64,000 bases of DNA from Rhodobacteraceae bacterium Araon29 (GTDB taxonomy: Bacteria > Pseudomonadota > Alphaproteobacteria > Rhodobacterales > Rhodobacteraceae). The DNA lies in contig CP046865.1 in assembly GCA_039640505.1 (NCBI GenBank), forward strand, positions 3,215,501 to 3,279,500, written 5' to 3'. Under the pieces are notes generated by a model. The model saw only the letters and a program-made list of their open reading frames with translations, searched no databases and was not told where the DNA came from. The first letter of the stretch is position 1; every line of letters begins with the position of its first letter. Position numbers and translations under genes: made by a program. Shown here one piece after another: positions 27,243-35,258 of the stretch.

Positions 27243-27926
27243 TTAATGCCATAGCCTTGTTGCGGTTTGTTTTGCCTCTGCCAAACGACGCTCATATTCT
27301 TGCAAACGCAAGTCAATACTTCCGACAGGTGTTTCCTGTTCATCGACTTCTAAGTCTGTTGCGGCGGATAACTTTGATTTCAAATCGTCTGAAGAAGGCA
27401 CTTGTTTTTGACTAACTTTGCCTAGCTTTTCAGGCGCAGCAGCCGATGCGGAATCGGTCTTTGAGCTTTCCGAAATAACCTCAGGTCTTGACGCTTCCGC
27501 CTTTTCCTCACCTGGGACTTTCCAAGAGTCATTTAAAACAAGAGTATTATCAAGGGTTTTTTCCGCTTCGATAAACTCAGAAAAGAGGCGTTCAAGAGTT
27601 TCAACCCGACCTGTCAAAATTCTATAGTGAACGCGCAATTCAGAAACGGCCTCGACAGTTAGCACTTTTCTTAGACTTCCTCCCGCTGACGTTCCCAGAA
27701 CTAATTGTTCTTCATGTTCGTCCAATTCCTTATCATCTGACCATAACTCAGTGAATGATTGATTTGCTGCCAAAAACGCATCTAAATCACTTTCTTCAAT
27801 TAGGTAACGGGCTGATGGACCGTCAGAAGCTCGACCAGCAACTAATTTCCCACTTTCAATATGAAGCTTTAATTCGTCAGTCGATAATTTGGCTCGTTTT
27901 GCAGCATCAGAAAGTGACAGTGGCAT
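27243..27926 (-). CDS. HTH-domain protein of unknown function, sigma-54-linked operon
   Basis: The 227-residue protein begins with an excisionase/MerR-type helix-turn-helix region (LSLSDAAKRAKLSTDELKLHIESGKLVAGR, then ARYLIEESDLDAFL). A central helical segment (AVSELRVHYRILTGRVETLERLF) follows, then a Ser/Ala/Glu-rich linker and a C-terminal coiled stretch (DLRLQEYERRLAEAKQTATRLW). It lies 21 bases downstream of the secreted-protein gene 27948-28439 on the same strand. That gene has a sigma-54 promoter (28499-28513), so both should belong to the flagellar regulon. Its role, perhaps DNA-binding or a scaffold, is not known. Confidence 0.6.
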   Translation of the reverse strand: MPLSLSDAAKRAKLSTDELKLHIESGKLVAGRASDGPSARYLIEESDLDAFLAANQSFTELWSDDKELDEHEEQLVLGTSAGGSLRKVLTVEAVSELRVHYRILTGRVETLERLFSEFIEAEKTLDNTLVLNDSWKVPGEEKAEASRPEVISESSKTDSASAAAPEKLGKVSQKQVPSSDDLKSKLSAATDLEVDEQETPVGSIDLRLQEYERRLAEAKQTATRLWH

Positions 27927-27947
27927 AATACTTTTCCCATTTTGTTG

Positions 27948-28439
27948 TTATGACAGATCAAAACCATCACGATATGTGATTTCTTCATCAAAGAGATCGC
28001 CCAACCAGCTAATTTTTTCTACATCAGATACTTGCCAATCAACTGGCACAGTTAGAACGTCATTAGATCTATATTTAAAGGTAAATACCTTGAAAGATTT
28101 CATCACCTCTGCAACGGTAGCTTCTGCATTCACAGGAGCCAAAGCATTTTTAAAAAATGTCTTTATTTTTCTTGGTTCACCCCGTTCATCAAAAGTTGTC
28201 ATAAAATAGATATACGAATTGAAAAGATCAGATAAATCCTCTGCCTGAATTTCAATCAGAAAAAGCATCATCTCTTCGCAGATCAACTTTAATTTTTTTG
28301 TTGTCGTGTCTGAATATTGATTGCCCAGAATTCTACTATACTTAATGGCATAAGCGTCTAGTGGCACATCTTTAGCAATATAGCTTTCAGTCGCGTGCGC
28401 CGACACAATGCCTAGAATCCACAACGGACAAAACTGCAT
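27948..28439 (-). CDS. Exported protein of unknown function under a sigma-54 promoter
   Basis: The 163-residue protein begins MQFCPLWILGIVSAHA, a short signal-like segment, then TESYIAKDVPLDAYAIKYSR. The rest is mixed helix and strand and includes EEMMLFLIEIQAEDLSDLFNSYIYFMTTF and, near the end, VPVDWQVSDVEKISWLGDLFDEEITYRDGF. The pattern recalls toluene-tolerance Ttg2/MlaC-like periplasmic proteins, but I am not confident of that. GAGAGG seven bases upstream supports the start. A sigma-54 promoter 60 bases upstream connects it with the flagellar system. Confidence 0.6.
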   Translation of the reverse strand: MQFCPLWILGIVSAHATESYIAKDVPLDAYAIKYSRILGNQYSDTTTKKLKLICEEMMLFLIEIQAEDLSDLFNSYIYFMTTFDERGEPRKIKTFFKNALAPVNAEATVAEVMKSFKVFTFKYRSNDVLTVPVDWQVSDVEKISWLGDLFDEEITYRDGFDLS

Positions 28440-28498
28440 CTGCGCTACCTCTCTTTACTTTTACACGCACAACTGGTGAACTCTTGGTAATCTAATCT

Positions 28499-28513
28499 GC
28501 AAAATTCGAGCCA
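28499..28513 (-). promoter_or_regulatory. Sigma-54 promoter of the 28439-27243 operon
   Basis: The minus strand reads TGGCTCGAATTTTGC, with the invariant GG and GC ten bases apart, matching the TGGCAC-N5-TTGC consensus at all but one position. Transcription should start near 28487, 48 bases before the ATG at 28439. Confidence 0.75.
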
Positions 28514-28622
28514 AACTTAACTCAGACGATAATACCAACTTCCACCCACTCCCACCTTATATAATCTTAAAATAAATTTATTCATCAAAACAATCACAGT
28601 CTGGAAAAATATATAATAATAG

Positions 28623-28695
28623 GCGAAATAATTTTTCGCTAAAATAGGCTGTATTATCTAAATATTGTAAAGGGTGGCCGTTACCGAATACAGCC
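28623..28695. repeat. Two nested inverted repeats downstream of the 82-residue gene
   Basis: GCGAAA (28623-28628) pairs with TTTCGC (28634-28639) around a five-base loop. Separately, GGCTGTATT (28647-28655) pairs with AATACAGCC (28687-28695) around a 31-base loop. Both lie downstream of the minus-strand gene 28710-28958, and the first is followed on that strand by a T-rich stretch, so it may act as its terminator. Confidence 0.45.
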
Positions 28696-28709
28696 TTGCC
28701 TACGACTAG

Positions 28710-28958
28710 CTATGCACCCTCTATTGAAACAACAACACCGTTTTGTTGCTCAAAATCAAGAATATCACCTCGTTGGGATAAGCCGGTTAAGCCCTCAATA
28801 TCGGATATTTCAAATACAACCTCTGCTTCGCTGTCACTGATCTGCAAAACTGTTTCGTTTCTTACAAATCTGACACGGTCCGCCTCATAACTGTCAAAAA
28901 AGGTTTTCCACTCATCAAAAGAGCATCCCGACATTTTTACATTCGCACGAACTTTCAT
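28710..28958 (-). CDS. Small cytosolic protein, unknown (possible ferredoxin-like alpha/beta fold)
   Basis: From ATG 28958 the protein is 82 residues: MKVRANVKMSGCSFDEWKTF, then FDSYEADRVRFVRNETVLQI and alternating strand and helix to VVVSIEGA. The pattern of strand, FDEWKTFFDS helix, then strands resembles small DUF3764/monooxygenase-like dimers, but this is only a resemblance. A near-perfect AGGAGGTG precedes ATG 28958; a GTG at 28964 falls inside that ribosome site and is rejected. A short palindrome lies in its upstream region (28996-29008). No sigma-54 or sigma-28 site is visible for it. Confidence 0.6.
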   Translation of the reverse strand: MKVRANVKMSGCSFDEWKTFFDSYEADRVRFVRNETVLQISDSEAEVVFEISDIEGLTGLSQRGDILDFEQQNGVVVSIEGA

Positions 28959-28995
28959 ATTCACCTCCTACTCGAATTATTTAATGTCATCTTAT

Positions 28996-29008
28996 AACCA
29001 AATTGGTT
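28996..29008. promoter_or_regulatory. 13-bp palindrome in the divergent intergenic region
   Basis: AACCAA-A-TTGGTT is a perfect 6-bp inverted repeat with one central base, lying between the divergent genes that start at 28958 and 29065. Such a short symmetric site could be an operator for a small dimeric repressor. Confidence 0.3.
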
Positions 29009-29064
29009 GATTTTGAAATATTTAAATGGTTTGTTAGTGCTGTAAACATCAGATACCAAACGCT

Positions 29065-29613
29065 ATGCACTCTATACATGATTTTAAAAATTTGACGCTC
29101 CAAGTTTTAGCGCAAAGCGGCTATGTAGTTAATAGTAAATTGCACTCCAAACCTCATGAGTTAAACGCGCTGATTACACTGTTTAACGATGCCCAATCCA
29201 AAGGCATTACAAACTTTGATGATTTGCCAGATCACTTGGAAAGTTCACTCTTCTATCTTGCGAGCTTCGATAAAAAAACTTGGGAATTTGCGCGCTCATA
29301 TATTGCGGCAAAGTTGCTGTCGGATGACCATTTATCGCAGGTAACGCGTCAGTTCGCTTGTTCTATCATTTCAGGATGGGATCCAGTAAAGTCTATCAAT
29401 ATGAACACACAAGGCGCACCAGGCAGCACCGAAGAATTTGCACCTATAATCGAACAATTGGGGCTTACTCTGATCAATGTATTTCAACTGCCTGTCACTG
29501 GAGCAAACAGTGAAAATTCGTTCGGAGCAAGCGAAGTTATATCTCAGGCTTTTAGCGAACTGGGAGTATACATTGAAACAACAACGGTCTACCGCTTGCT
29601 GAGCAACTACTAA
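29065..29613 (+). CDS. Hypothetical protein at the edge of the flagellar locus
   Basis: The 182-residue protein is soluble and mostly helical. Segments include MHSIHDFKNLTLQVLAQSGY, LPDHLESSLFYLASFDKKTW and FARSYIAAKLLSDDHLSQVT. No signal peptide, membrane segment or known motif is visible. The ribosome site is poor, so the exact start is unsure. It lies between an unknown small gene and the sigma-28-linked gene at 29857. The family is not recognised. Confidence 0.55.
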   Translation: MHSIHDFKNLTLQVLAQSGYVVNSKLHSKPHELNALITLFNDAQSKGITNFDDLPDHLESSLFYLASFDKKTWEFARSYIAAKLLSDDHLSQVTRQFACSIISGWDPVKSINMNTQGAPGSTEEFAPIIEQLGLTLINVFQLPVTGANSENSFGASEVISQAFSELGVYIETTTVYRLLSNY

Positions 29614-29742
29614 CTCAAAGCTCTTGGACGAAACAGCATTGAAAGCGTTAAAGCTAAGGTTATCACAAAAACTTTGTTTGAAAATTTTCGCAACGGCTCA
29701 TCTTTTTTAATCACTGGCTAAAAAAGATTAGTCAGATTGTTC

Positions 29743-29769
29743 TAAACAAATGCCAATATCAGCCGTAAA
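29743..29769 (+). promoter_or_regulatory. Sigma-28 (FliA) promoter before gene 29857
   Basis: TAAA (29743-29746) is followed after exactly 15 bases by GCCGTAAA (29762-29769), a near-perfect match to the flagellar sigma-28 pattern TAAA-N15-GCCGATAA. Transcription should start near 29776, about 80 bases before the ATG. Confidence 0.75.
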
Positions 29770-29856
29770 CCTTGGAGAATACCAATTGTTTGCGTTGGCA
29801 GTAAAAAGACCTTTGGTTATTTTACTAGACGCTAGATGTTTCTCAAGGTGACCTAG

Positions 29857-30291
29857 ATGACCAAGCACTTTTCTAAAATCAAGTCACCAGATGAAGTTAA
29901 ATCTGACATTTGGAATAGTTTGAAGTTTGTAAGAAAAATACCGAACAGCCAAATAAAATCAGCCATGAAAAAAAGAGATCAGTTGAAAACTAAGCTATCA
30001 GAACAAATACTGATGGCCACAGATCGATCTTATGTCCCAACAAAAAACAAATGGATAACTGAAGTTGATGGTCATGTTAGACGCGTCGCACTTCCTGTTA
30101 AGGTTAGGCGCTGGTGGTCCGAAATCGATGGTGGGAAATTACAAATTTCCTTGTTCTACAAAGGCAAACCCCTCGAATTAGAACCTGGTAAAGATGCCGT
30201 TGAAGTCAGTTGTCCAAATGATTTGATCCCAACACTTAGATTACTCCAAAATTCGATTGATTTAGGGGATTTCGATAATCTTTTAAAATAA
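29857..30291 (+). CDS. Unknown protein in the sigma-28 regulon
   Basis: The 144-residue protein has a basic N-terminal half (KIPNSQIKSAMKKRDQLKTK) and a more strand-rich C-terminal half (VRRVALPVKVRRWWSEIDGGKLQISLFYKGKPLELEPGKDAVEV, then PNDLIPTLRLLQNSIDLGDF). The WW and LELEPGKDAVEV parts suggest a compact domain, but I do not recognise it. AAGGTGA precedes the ATG. It has a strong sigma-28 promoter and is followed by fliS, so it should be made late in flagellar assembly, with flagellin. A role in filament export, motility control or chemotaxis is possible. Confidence 0.65.
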   Translation: MTKHFSKIKSPDEVKSDIWNSLKFVRKIPNSQIKSAMKKRDQLKTKLSEQILMATDRSYVPTKNKWITEVDGHVRRVALPVKVRRWWSEIDGGKLQISLFYKGKPLELEPGKDAVEVSCPNDLIPTLRLLQNSIDLGDFDNLLK

Positions 30292-30339
30292 ACATATTTT
30301 AGGTTAATGAACTGACCCAGGTTAATTTTTAAATTTTTT

Positions 30340-30366
30340 TAAACATTTCAAAATTCTAACCGTATT
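30340..30366 (+). promoter_or_regulatory. Candidate sigma-28 promoter of fliS-fliT
   Basis: TAAA (30340-30343), 15 bases, then ACCGTATT (30359-30366). The spacing is exact and the CCG core is kept; the outer bases differ from consensus. It ends 27 bases before the fliS start. Confidence 0.55.
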
Positions 30367-30393
30367 GAAAAGCAAGCATCAAGGAGGTTTCAA

Positions 30394-30765
30394 ATGAACA
30401 AGTTCATCGGTCAGCAGGCATATCAGAACAATTCTGTGGCAAACCCGCAAATAGAAGACGCTCATGGCGCTGTATCGGTTTGCTTGGAAACCCTTTTGCA
30501 CAACTTAAAGGTTTTGGCTGACCGCCCTCCCCATGGCTCTGAGCTTTTCAACCGCGTATCCTCCAAATGCTTAACAGCAATTTATATTCTTCAGACCAGT
30601 TTGGATTTTGAAAAGGGCGCTTCTATCGCTGATAAGTTGTTCAAGCTTTATGAATATGTAAAATACCAAGTCATCGCCAACTCGAAAAGTGAAGAAGATG
30701 CCGATATTGCTCAGGCTGTTAGTGTAATTTCGGAAATTCACGACTCCTGGAACGCCATCAAATGA
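30394..30765 (+). CDS. fliS: Flagellar export chaperone FliS
   Basis: The 123-residue helical protein has the FliS pattern: QQAYQNNSV near the N terminus, AVSVCLETLLHNLKVLAD in place of the usual LI-MLYDGAL region, LTAIYILQTSLDFEKGASIADKLFKLYEYVKYQVI, and a C-terminal EIHDSWNAIK. It binds flagellin in the cytoplasm and prevents early polymerisation before export. AAGGAGG precedes the start. Its end overlaps the next gene by four bases, as is usual for fliS-fliT. Confidence 0.85.
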   Translation: MNKFIGQQAYQNNSVANPQIEDAHGAVSVCLETLLHNLKVLADRPPHGSELFNRVSSKCLTAIYILQTSLDFEKGASIADKLFKLYEYVKYQVIANSKSEEDADIAQAVSVISEIHDSWNAIK

Positions 30766-31079
30766 CTCCTGACAGCATAAAAGAGCAAAACGATACTTTG
30801 GCGAGTTTAAACCAAGCATTACAAGAATGCGTGGCTTCACAAGACATGGGCAAAGCTATGGATTTGGCCCTTCAACGTCAAAAGGCCCTGATTAAAATTT
30901 TTGAGTGTTTAGAAAACGATCCCTCAAACTTGGCGAATTTAAAAAAAATATCAACTGAAACCTTAGAGTGCCTTAGCAAAGAAAAGGTACTTATTAGAAA
31001 TCAGTCTACAAAAAAGCGAAATGACTTTTTGCTTCGCAAAAATGCAATAAAGGCTTATATGTCGCCAATTGCTGCTTAG
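30762..31079 (+). CDS. fliT: FliT-like flagellar chaperone
   Basis: This 105-residue, wholly helical protein is translated through a four-base overlap (ATGA) with fliS. Its sequence (TLASLNQALQECVASQDMGK, then ALQRQKALIKIFECL) has the low-complexity helical character of FliT, but no signature is strong. The FliT call rests on position and helical content. In other systems FliT chaperones the filament cap FliD; no fliD is seen in this window. Confidence 0.6.
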   Translation: MTPDSIKEQNDTLASLNQALQECVASQDMGKAMDLALQRQKALIKIFECLENDPSNLANLKKISTETLECLSKEKVLIRNQSTKKRNDFLLRKNAIKAYMSPIAA

Positions 31080-31136
31080 CATGCTTTGAAGACATTTGTG
31101 AAAGTGACAAAAGAACCTGATAAATCAGGTTAGCCC

Positions 31137-32426
31137 TTAAAGGTTACTATCTAGGACATATTCAATGAACCCGCGCATTGTAGCTTCATCTACAAACTCG
31201 ATTGGCTCATTGACTTCAGTATCACCAGAAAGACCAACAATTTTGCAATTTTTCCGATACAGCATCATCAGATGCTTAATTGTAATTCGCCCATAGTCAC
31301 ATTTATTCAAAATCACTGAATTTACGCCTTGGCTCACTCTTAAAACCTCTGCCAGCGAGCCAGTATTTATTGATGCTGGCAACACCAAAAGCAGTTTAAC
31401 ATGCGGCAAATGTTTACTTTGCTGCGCTATGGCTTCAAAGAACTCGAAGTAATACTCCCAAGATATTTCGGTGAGCTGTTTTTCCACCTGAAAGATAGCC
31501 TCCGATTTAAAACTCTGCTGCTTTTCAAACGGGAAATTGAAAAGACGAGCGAAATAACTCAAGCGATCTAGCTCAAAGATTTTATCCGGTGAAACTTGTA
31601 AAACGCGAGGCATATCTTGGCGAAAAAGGCTGTAATGCTGCATTAATTTAGCGCAGATCGTCGACTTTCCTGACCCTGGAGTGCCTAAAAGAACAATGTT
31701 ATAATAAACATCTAAAATTCTTCGGCTGCTAGAGTCCCAAAACGTCCTGATCAACGTGTTAACTAGATGATCTTTGGTGATCGAACCGGAAAACTCTGAG
31801 ATTGAGAACTCTTTCTTTATGAACTCACTGGTTAACCCGATATTTAAAAGATCCCCAAAACTTAGTTGACCATCATGCATTTCTGATAGAGCCAACTCTG
31901 CTGATGGCACATTCGAATCGAACGGAATATCCTCATCTTTAGGGTCGGTTTCTTGTAGCAGGCTTTCATTTGGATTATTGCTTAAGTCCAAATCCTGCGC
32001 AGAATTACTATGGTCCTTGTCCAGCCTTTTCTCTTTCGCAAGACCTGAATGAGGCAAAGCCTCTTTAACGGTATTTTCAATATCCGTATCAGCCATTAAA
32101 CCTTGCTCAGCACCAATCTCGCTTGGCGTTGGCTTATATGGAATAAGCTCATCAAAATCCGCTAGCGTTTCTAAATCTGTGTTATCTTTGCCCGTGCCCA
32201 ATGCAGCATTTTCTTGCAATCTTTTAGACAGCACGAGAACAGAATTCTTGGGTGCAGTTTTGGCGCTCCCCTTAACCGCGACAGGCTCTTGTAAAGAAGC
32301 TGTAATTTCGACAAAATTGCCTACATTTTTAATCTCGATAATAAAAGCATTCTCACCAAGATTATCCTGTACCTTTTCAAGTGCAGTTGCTGTATCTGCT
32401 GCTCTAAAAACTAGCTCATTTACCAT
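31137..32426 (-). CDS. flhF: Divergent FlhF (SRP-type GTPase for flagellar placement)
   Basis: The 429-residue protein lies 26 bases downstream of flhA, the normal place of flhF. It begins with the FlhF N-terminal pattern (VFRAADTATALEKVQDNLGENAFII) and then has a long acidic linker (about 75-200). A GTPase-like domain starts near 240, with P-loop GTPGSGKS (248-255) and a G4-like NKCD. The usual G3 DTAGR motif is not found where it should be (around ISWEYYFEFFE). It should mark the pole and help build the first ring, but its nucleotide hydrolysis may be altered. No flhG/fleN partner follows it. Confidence 0.75.
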   Translation of the reverse strand: MVNELVFRAADTATALEKVQDNLGENAFIIEIKNVGNFVEITASLQEPVAVKGSAKTAPKNSVLVLSKRLQENAALGTGKDNTDLETLADFDELIPYKPTPSEIGAEQGLMADTDIENTVKEALPHSGLAKEKRLDKDHSNSAQDLDLSNNPNESLLQETDPKDEDIPFDSNVPSAELALSEMHDGQLSFGDLLNIGLTSEFIKKEFSISEFSGSITKDHLVNTLIRTFWDSSSRRILDVYYNIVLLGTPGSGKSTICAKLMQHYSLFRQDMPRVLQVSPDKIFELDRLSYFARLFNFPFEKQQSFKSEAIFQVEKQLTEISWEYYFEFFEAIAQQSKHLPHVKLLLVLPASINTGSLAEVLRVSQGVNSVILNKCDYGRITIKHLMMLYRKNCKIVGLSGDTEVNEPIEFVDEATMRGFIEYVLDSNL

Positions 32427-32452
32427 AACTGACCTCTACTAATGGAAGCAAC

Positions 32453-34573
32453 CTATTCACCTTGTTCCGGACTAGCTCCAGCTTGATCTGCCCCAGAAAC
32501 AGTCGCTATAACATCGACCTTCTTGTTCTCAGGCAGTTCTGTGAATGAGAGCACGTTTAAGTCGGTTAAGTGCGCTCTAATCATTTTTGATAGTTTTTTA
32601 CGAATTAACGGAGCGACAATTAAAAAAGGTGTCTTACTTTCGACCATCTGCTGATCCACAACATCTGACAATTGGCGGATCATGTTTTGGGAAAGATTGC
32701 CATCAATAATCAAATCTTCTTGTTGGTTTTGCCGATCCGCATTGATTAAGAGGTTTTCAAATTCGGGATCTAACGTAATCACAGGTACCGGATCTTTGTG
32801 AGGTACAATTCTTTGCAACAATAAAGGCACCAAATGCGGGCGCAAAGCCTCTGCTGTATCTGGCACACTCATATTACGACCAGCTAATTCCGCCAATACC
32901 TCAAGTATCTTCCGCATGTCATTGATTGGAATTTGTTCCTCCAACAGCTTTTTCATCACTGCTGTCAAATTATGCATTGGAATTAGTTTAGGAACGACCG
33001 ATTCAACAAGCGATGGGCTTTCCTCAGACAATTTATCAATGACTTGCTTTAACTCATCCTGACCAATCAGCTCAAAAGCGTGTTGTTCTATCATTCTTGA
33101 AAGCTGGGTGGTTATAACGGATTCGGGCTCGACCACTACATACCCTCTGGCCTCTGCAAGTGTTCTTTGTTGTTCATTGATCCAATAAGCCTCTAGACCA
33201 AAGGTTGGCTCGATAACCTTTTCACCATCCAATGCAACAGCTGCATCGCCAGTAGGGATCGTCAAAAGTCTACCCGGATAGACTTTATCTTCGGCAACAA
33301 TCCGTTGACCAATTTTAATCTGGTAAAAGTTTGGCTGAAGATTGAGGTCATCTTTGATGCGAACACTGGGAATGACAAACCCTAGTGATTTCGAGAGCTC
33401 TTTGCGAATACCGGAAACTTTGGTGACCAATAATCCACTAACTTCGTCCTCAACCAAAGAAATAAGAGGGTAGCTTAGGATAACAGATATCCGAGCATTG
33501 TCGGCAATTTGATCTGCACTAACAATACCGTCATTTTCCTCGTTATCCTGATCCATATCGTCGATATCTTGCCCGTCAGAGGACACATCGCGGTTGCGCC
33601 GGTTAATCAAAAACGCAATTGTGGCTGCCGTTGCAGCAAAAGCTAAAAACAAGTTGGTTGGCATACCGGGCACAAGACCGATTATCCCGATCACAGCTGC
33701 CACTGGATACCAAGCGCGCGCTATCGCAATTTCCCCTCCAATATGCTCAGCCATCGCTTGGCTGGCAGAAACCCGCGTTACAATGATCGCAGTTGCGATT
33801 GATAACAATAATGAGGGAATTTGCGCTACAAGGCCGTCACCAATAGACAGAACTACGTAAAACTGCGCAGCATCACCGAGGCTCAAGTCATGTTGTAATA
33901 ACCCAATTGAAACTCCGCCAATTATATTAATCGCAAGAATTAATATACCCGCAACCGCATCACCTTTCACAAATTTCGAAGCACCGTCCATGGCGCCATG
34001 GAAATCTGCTTCTCTTGCAACTTCACTACGTCTAAATGTTGCTTCTTCTGGTGTCAGAATTCCAGCATTCAAATCTGCGTCAATCGCCATTTGTTTGCCC
34101 GGCATCGCATCAAGTGTAAATCGAGCCGACACCTCAGAAACACGGCCCGCACCACGAGTAATAACCACCAAATTAATAATAACAAGAATGGCAAAGACAA
34201 ATATCCCAACCGCAAAATTACCCGCGATAACAAATTCACCAAAAGCTTGGATCACTTGGCCAGCGGCATCAGTTCCTGTGTGCCCATTTGCTAAAACAAT
34301 GCGTGTTGAAGCTACATTCAACGCCAAGCGCAAAACCGTTGCCACCAACAGCAAGGTTGGAAAACTAGAAAAATCAAGAGGCCTAAAAGTGTGTATTGCC
34401 ACCATTAGGATCAGCAAGGACAATAAAATATTGAAACTAAAGAAAATATCTAACACAACCGTTGGCAATGGAAGAACCATCATTGCCACTATGAATAAAA
34501 TACCCAGGGGCAGAACAGCATCGCTGAGATATCTGCGTGACCAGGAAATTCCGAATGTTTCTAAATTTGCCAC
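32453..34573 (-). CDS. flhA: Flagellar export gate protein FlhA
   Basis: The 706-residue protein has eight membrane segments in its first 330 residues. The family block RFTLDAMPGKQMAIDADLNAG (FHIPEP region) and AREADFHGAMDGASKFVKGDA are present, and the large cytoplasmic domain from about 350 holds the four subdomains that dock chaperone-substrate complexes. It forms the nonameric export gate. The start is GTG at 34573, preceded by AGGTTGA. A consensus sigma-54 promoter (34612-34626) drives flhA-flhF; FlhA is a middle-class gene in such hierarchies. Confidence 0.95.
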   Translation of the reverse strand: MANLETFGISWSRRYLSDAVLPLGILFIVAMMVLPLPTVVLDIFFSFNILLSLLILMVAIHTFRPLDFSSFPTLLLVATVLRLALNVASTRIVLANGHTGTDAAGQVIQAFGEFVIAGNFAVGIFVFAILVIINLVVITRGAGRVSEVSARFTLDAMPGKQMAIDADLNAGILTPEEATFRRSEVAREADFHGAMDGASKFVKGDAVAGILILAINIIGGVSIGLLQHDLSLGDAAQFYVVLSIGDGLVAQIPSLLLSIATAIIVTRVSASQAMAEHIGGEIAIARAWYPVAAVIGIIGLVPGMPTNLFLAFAATAATIAFLINRRNRDVSSDGQDIDDMDQDNEENDGIVSADQIADNARISVILSYPLISLVEDEVSGLLVTKVSGIRKELSKSLGFVIPSVRIKDDLNLQPNFYQIKIGQRIVAEDKVYPGRLLTIPTGDAAVALDGEKVIEPTFGLEAYWINEQQRTLAEARGYVVVEPESVITTQLSRMIEQHAFELIGQDELKQVIDKLSEESPSLVESVVPKLIPMHNLTAVMKKLLEEQIPINDMRKILEVLAELAGRNMSVPDTAEALRPHLVPLLLQRIVPHKDPVPVITLDPEFENLLINADRQNQQEDLIIDGNLSQNMIRQLSDVVDQQMVESKTPFLIVAPLIRKKLSKMIRAHLTDLNVLSFTELPENKKVDVIATVSGADQAGASPEQGE

Positions 34574-34611
34574 TTATTTCAACCTAAAAGCCTATTCATA
34601 AATATACAAAG

Positions 34612-34626
34612 GCAAGAACTGTGCCA
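34612..34626 (-). promoter_or_regulatory. Sigma-54 promoter of flhA-flhF
   Basis: The minus strand reads TGGCACAGTTCTTGC, a full match to TGGCAC-N5-TTGC. The predicted start is near 34600, 27 bases before the flhA start codon. It is back to back with the flgP promoter. Confidence 0.85.
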
Positions 34627-34657
34627 TTCTCGCTCGTGGTTTAGGGTGATTTGACGT

Positions 34658-34672
34658 TGGCATGAATTATGC
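34658..34672 (+). promoter_or_regulatory. Sigma-54 promoter of the flgP operon
   Basis: TGGCATGAATTATGC keeps GG and GC ten bases apart, with one change in each half (T for C, A for T). Start expected near 34683, 25 bases before the GTG of flgP. Confidence 0.75.
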
Positions 34673-34707
34673 ATGTATGAATTTGAACAAGCTATGGAGT
34701 AAAGCCC

Positions 34708-35256
34708 GTGTCGAAACATAAATTTAACTGGTCTGCAAAAAATAAATTCAAGCCGATTGCAGTTGGAACATTATGTATGGTGTTCGTGGCAGGTTGCGAA
34801 GGCAGCATTTCACTACCCCGAATAGAGCTTCCAACATCCTCAAGTTCTCAAGCTGAGTCCGATGATCTGGCTGCGATCAATAATGCTGCCGCTGCTACTG
34901 CTGCGGTCACAAAACCCAAATTAAAGGTCGTTCCGACTATTACCGGAATGGGTTACGCGAGCATTTCATCTCAACCAGCGAAATCATCAAACCAACGGCG
35001 ACTGATGGCTATAAGAGCCGCACGTTTGGAAGCAATGCGTAATCTAACCGAACAGGTCCACGGTTTGAAAATCAACTCTCGAACAACAATTATTGACGCA
35101 ATTGTTCAAAATGATTCTCTGCGTGCAACAGTTGAAGGCACCATCTTGGGGGCAAGGACTGTTCGTATTAACCCGGTGGGAAGTGATACCTACGAAGTGG
35201 TTTTGGAACTTGATCAAGCCTTAATCGCGACGATCATGAAAGCCGCCAGAGGCTGA
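34708..35256 (+). CDS. flgP: FlgP-type (LPP20-like) flagellar lipoprotein
   Basis: The 182-residue protein has a lipoprotein signal (TLCMVFVAGC, Cys near residue 30). Its C-terminal half has the FlgP/LPP20 pattern GMGYASIS, NQRRLMAIRAARLEAMRNLTEQVHG, GTILGARTVRI and DTYEVVLELD. In vibrios FlgP is an outer-membrane-associated part of the basal disk and supports rotation of sheathed or polar flagella. The start is GTG with TGGAG upstream. It leads flgP-flgT-LysM-flgA, an order related to the gammaproteobacterial flgAMNPOT region. Confidence 0.8.
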   Translation: MSKHKFNWSAKNKFKPIAVGTLCMVFVAGCEGSISLPRIELPTSSSSQAESDDLAAINNAAAATAAVTKPKLKVVPTITGMGYASISSQPAKSSNQRRLMAIRAARLEAMRNLTEQVHGLKINSRTTIIDAIVQNDSLRATVEGTILGARTVRINPVGSDTYEVVLELDQALIATIMKAARG

Positions 35257-35258
35257 TT

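Noticed and set aside
28985-29064. Sigma-28 promoter for the gene at 29065
   Set aside because: A TAAA is present, but 15 bases later the sequence reads GTAAACAT without the CCG core.
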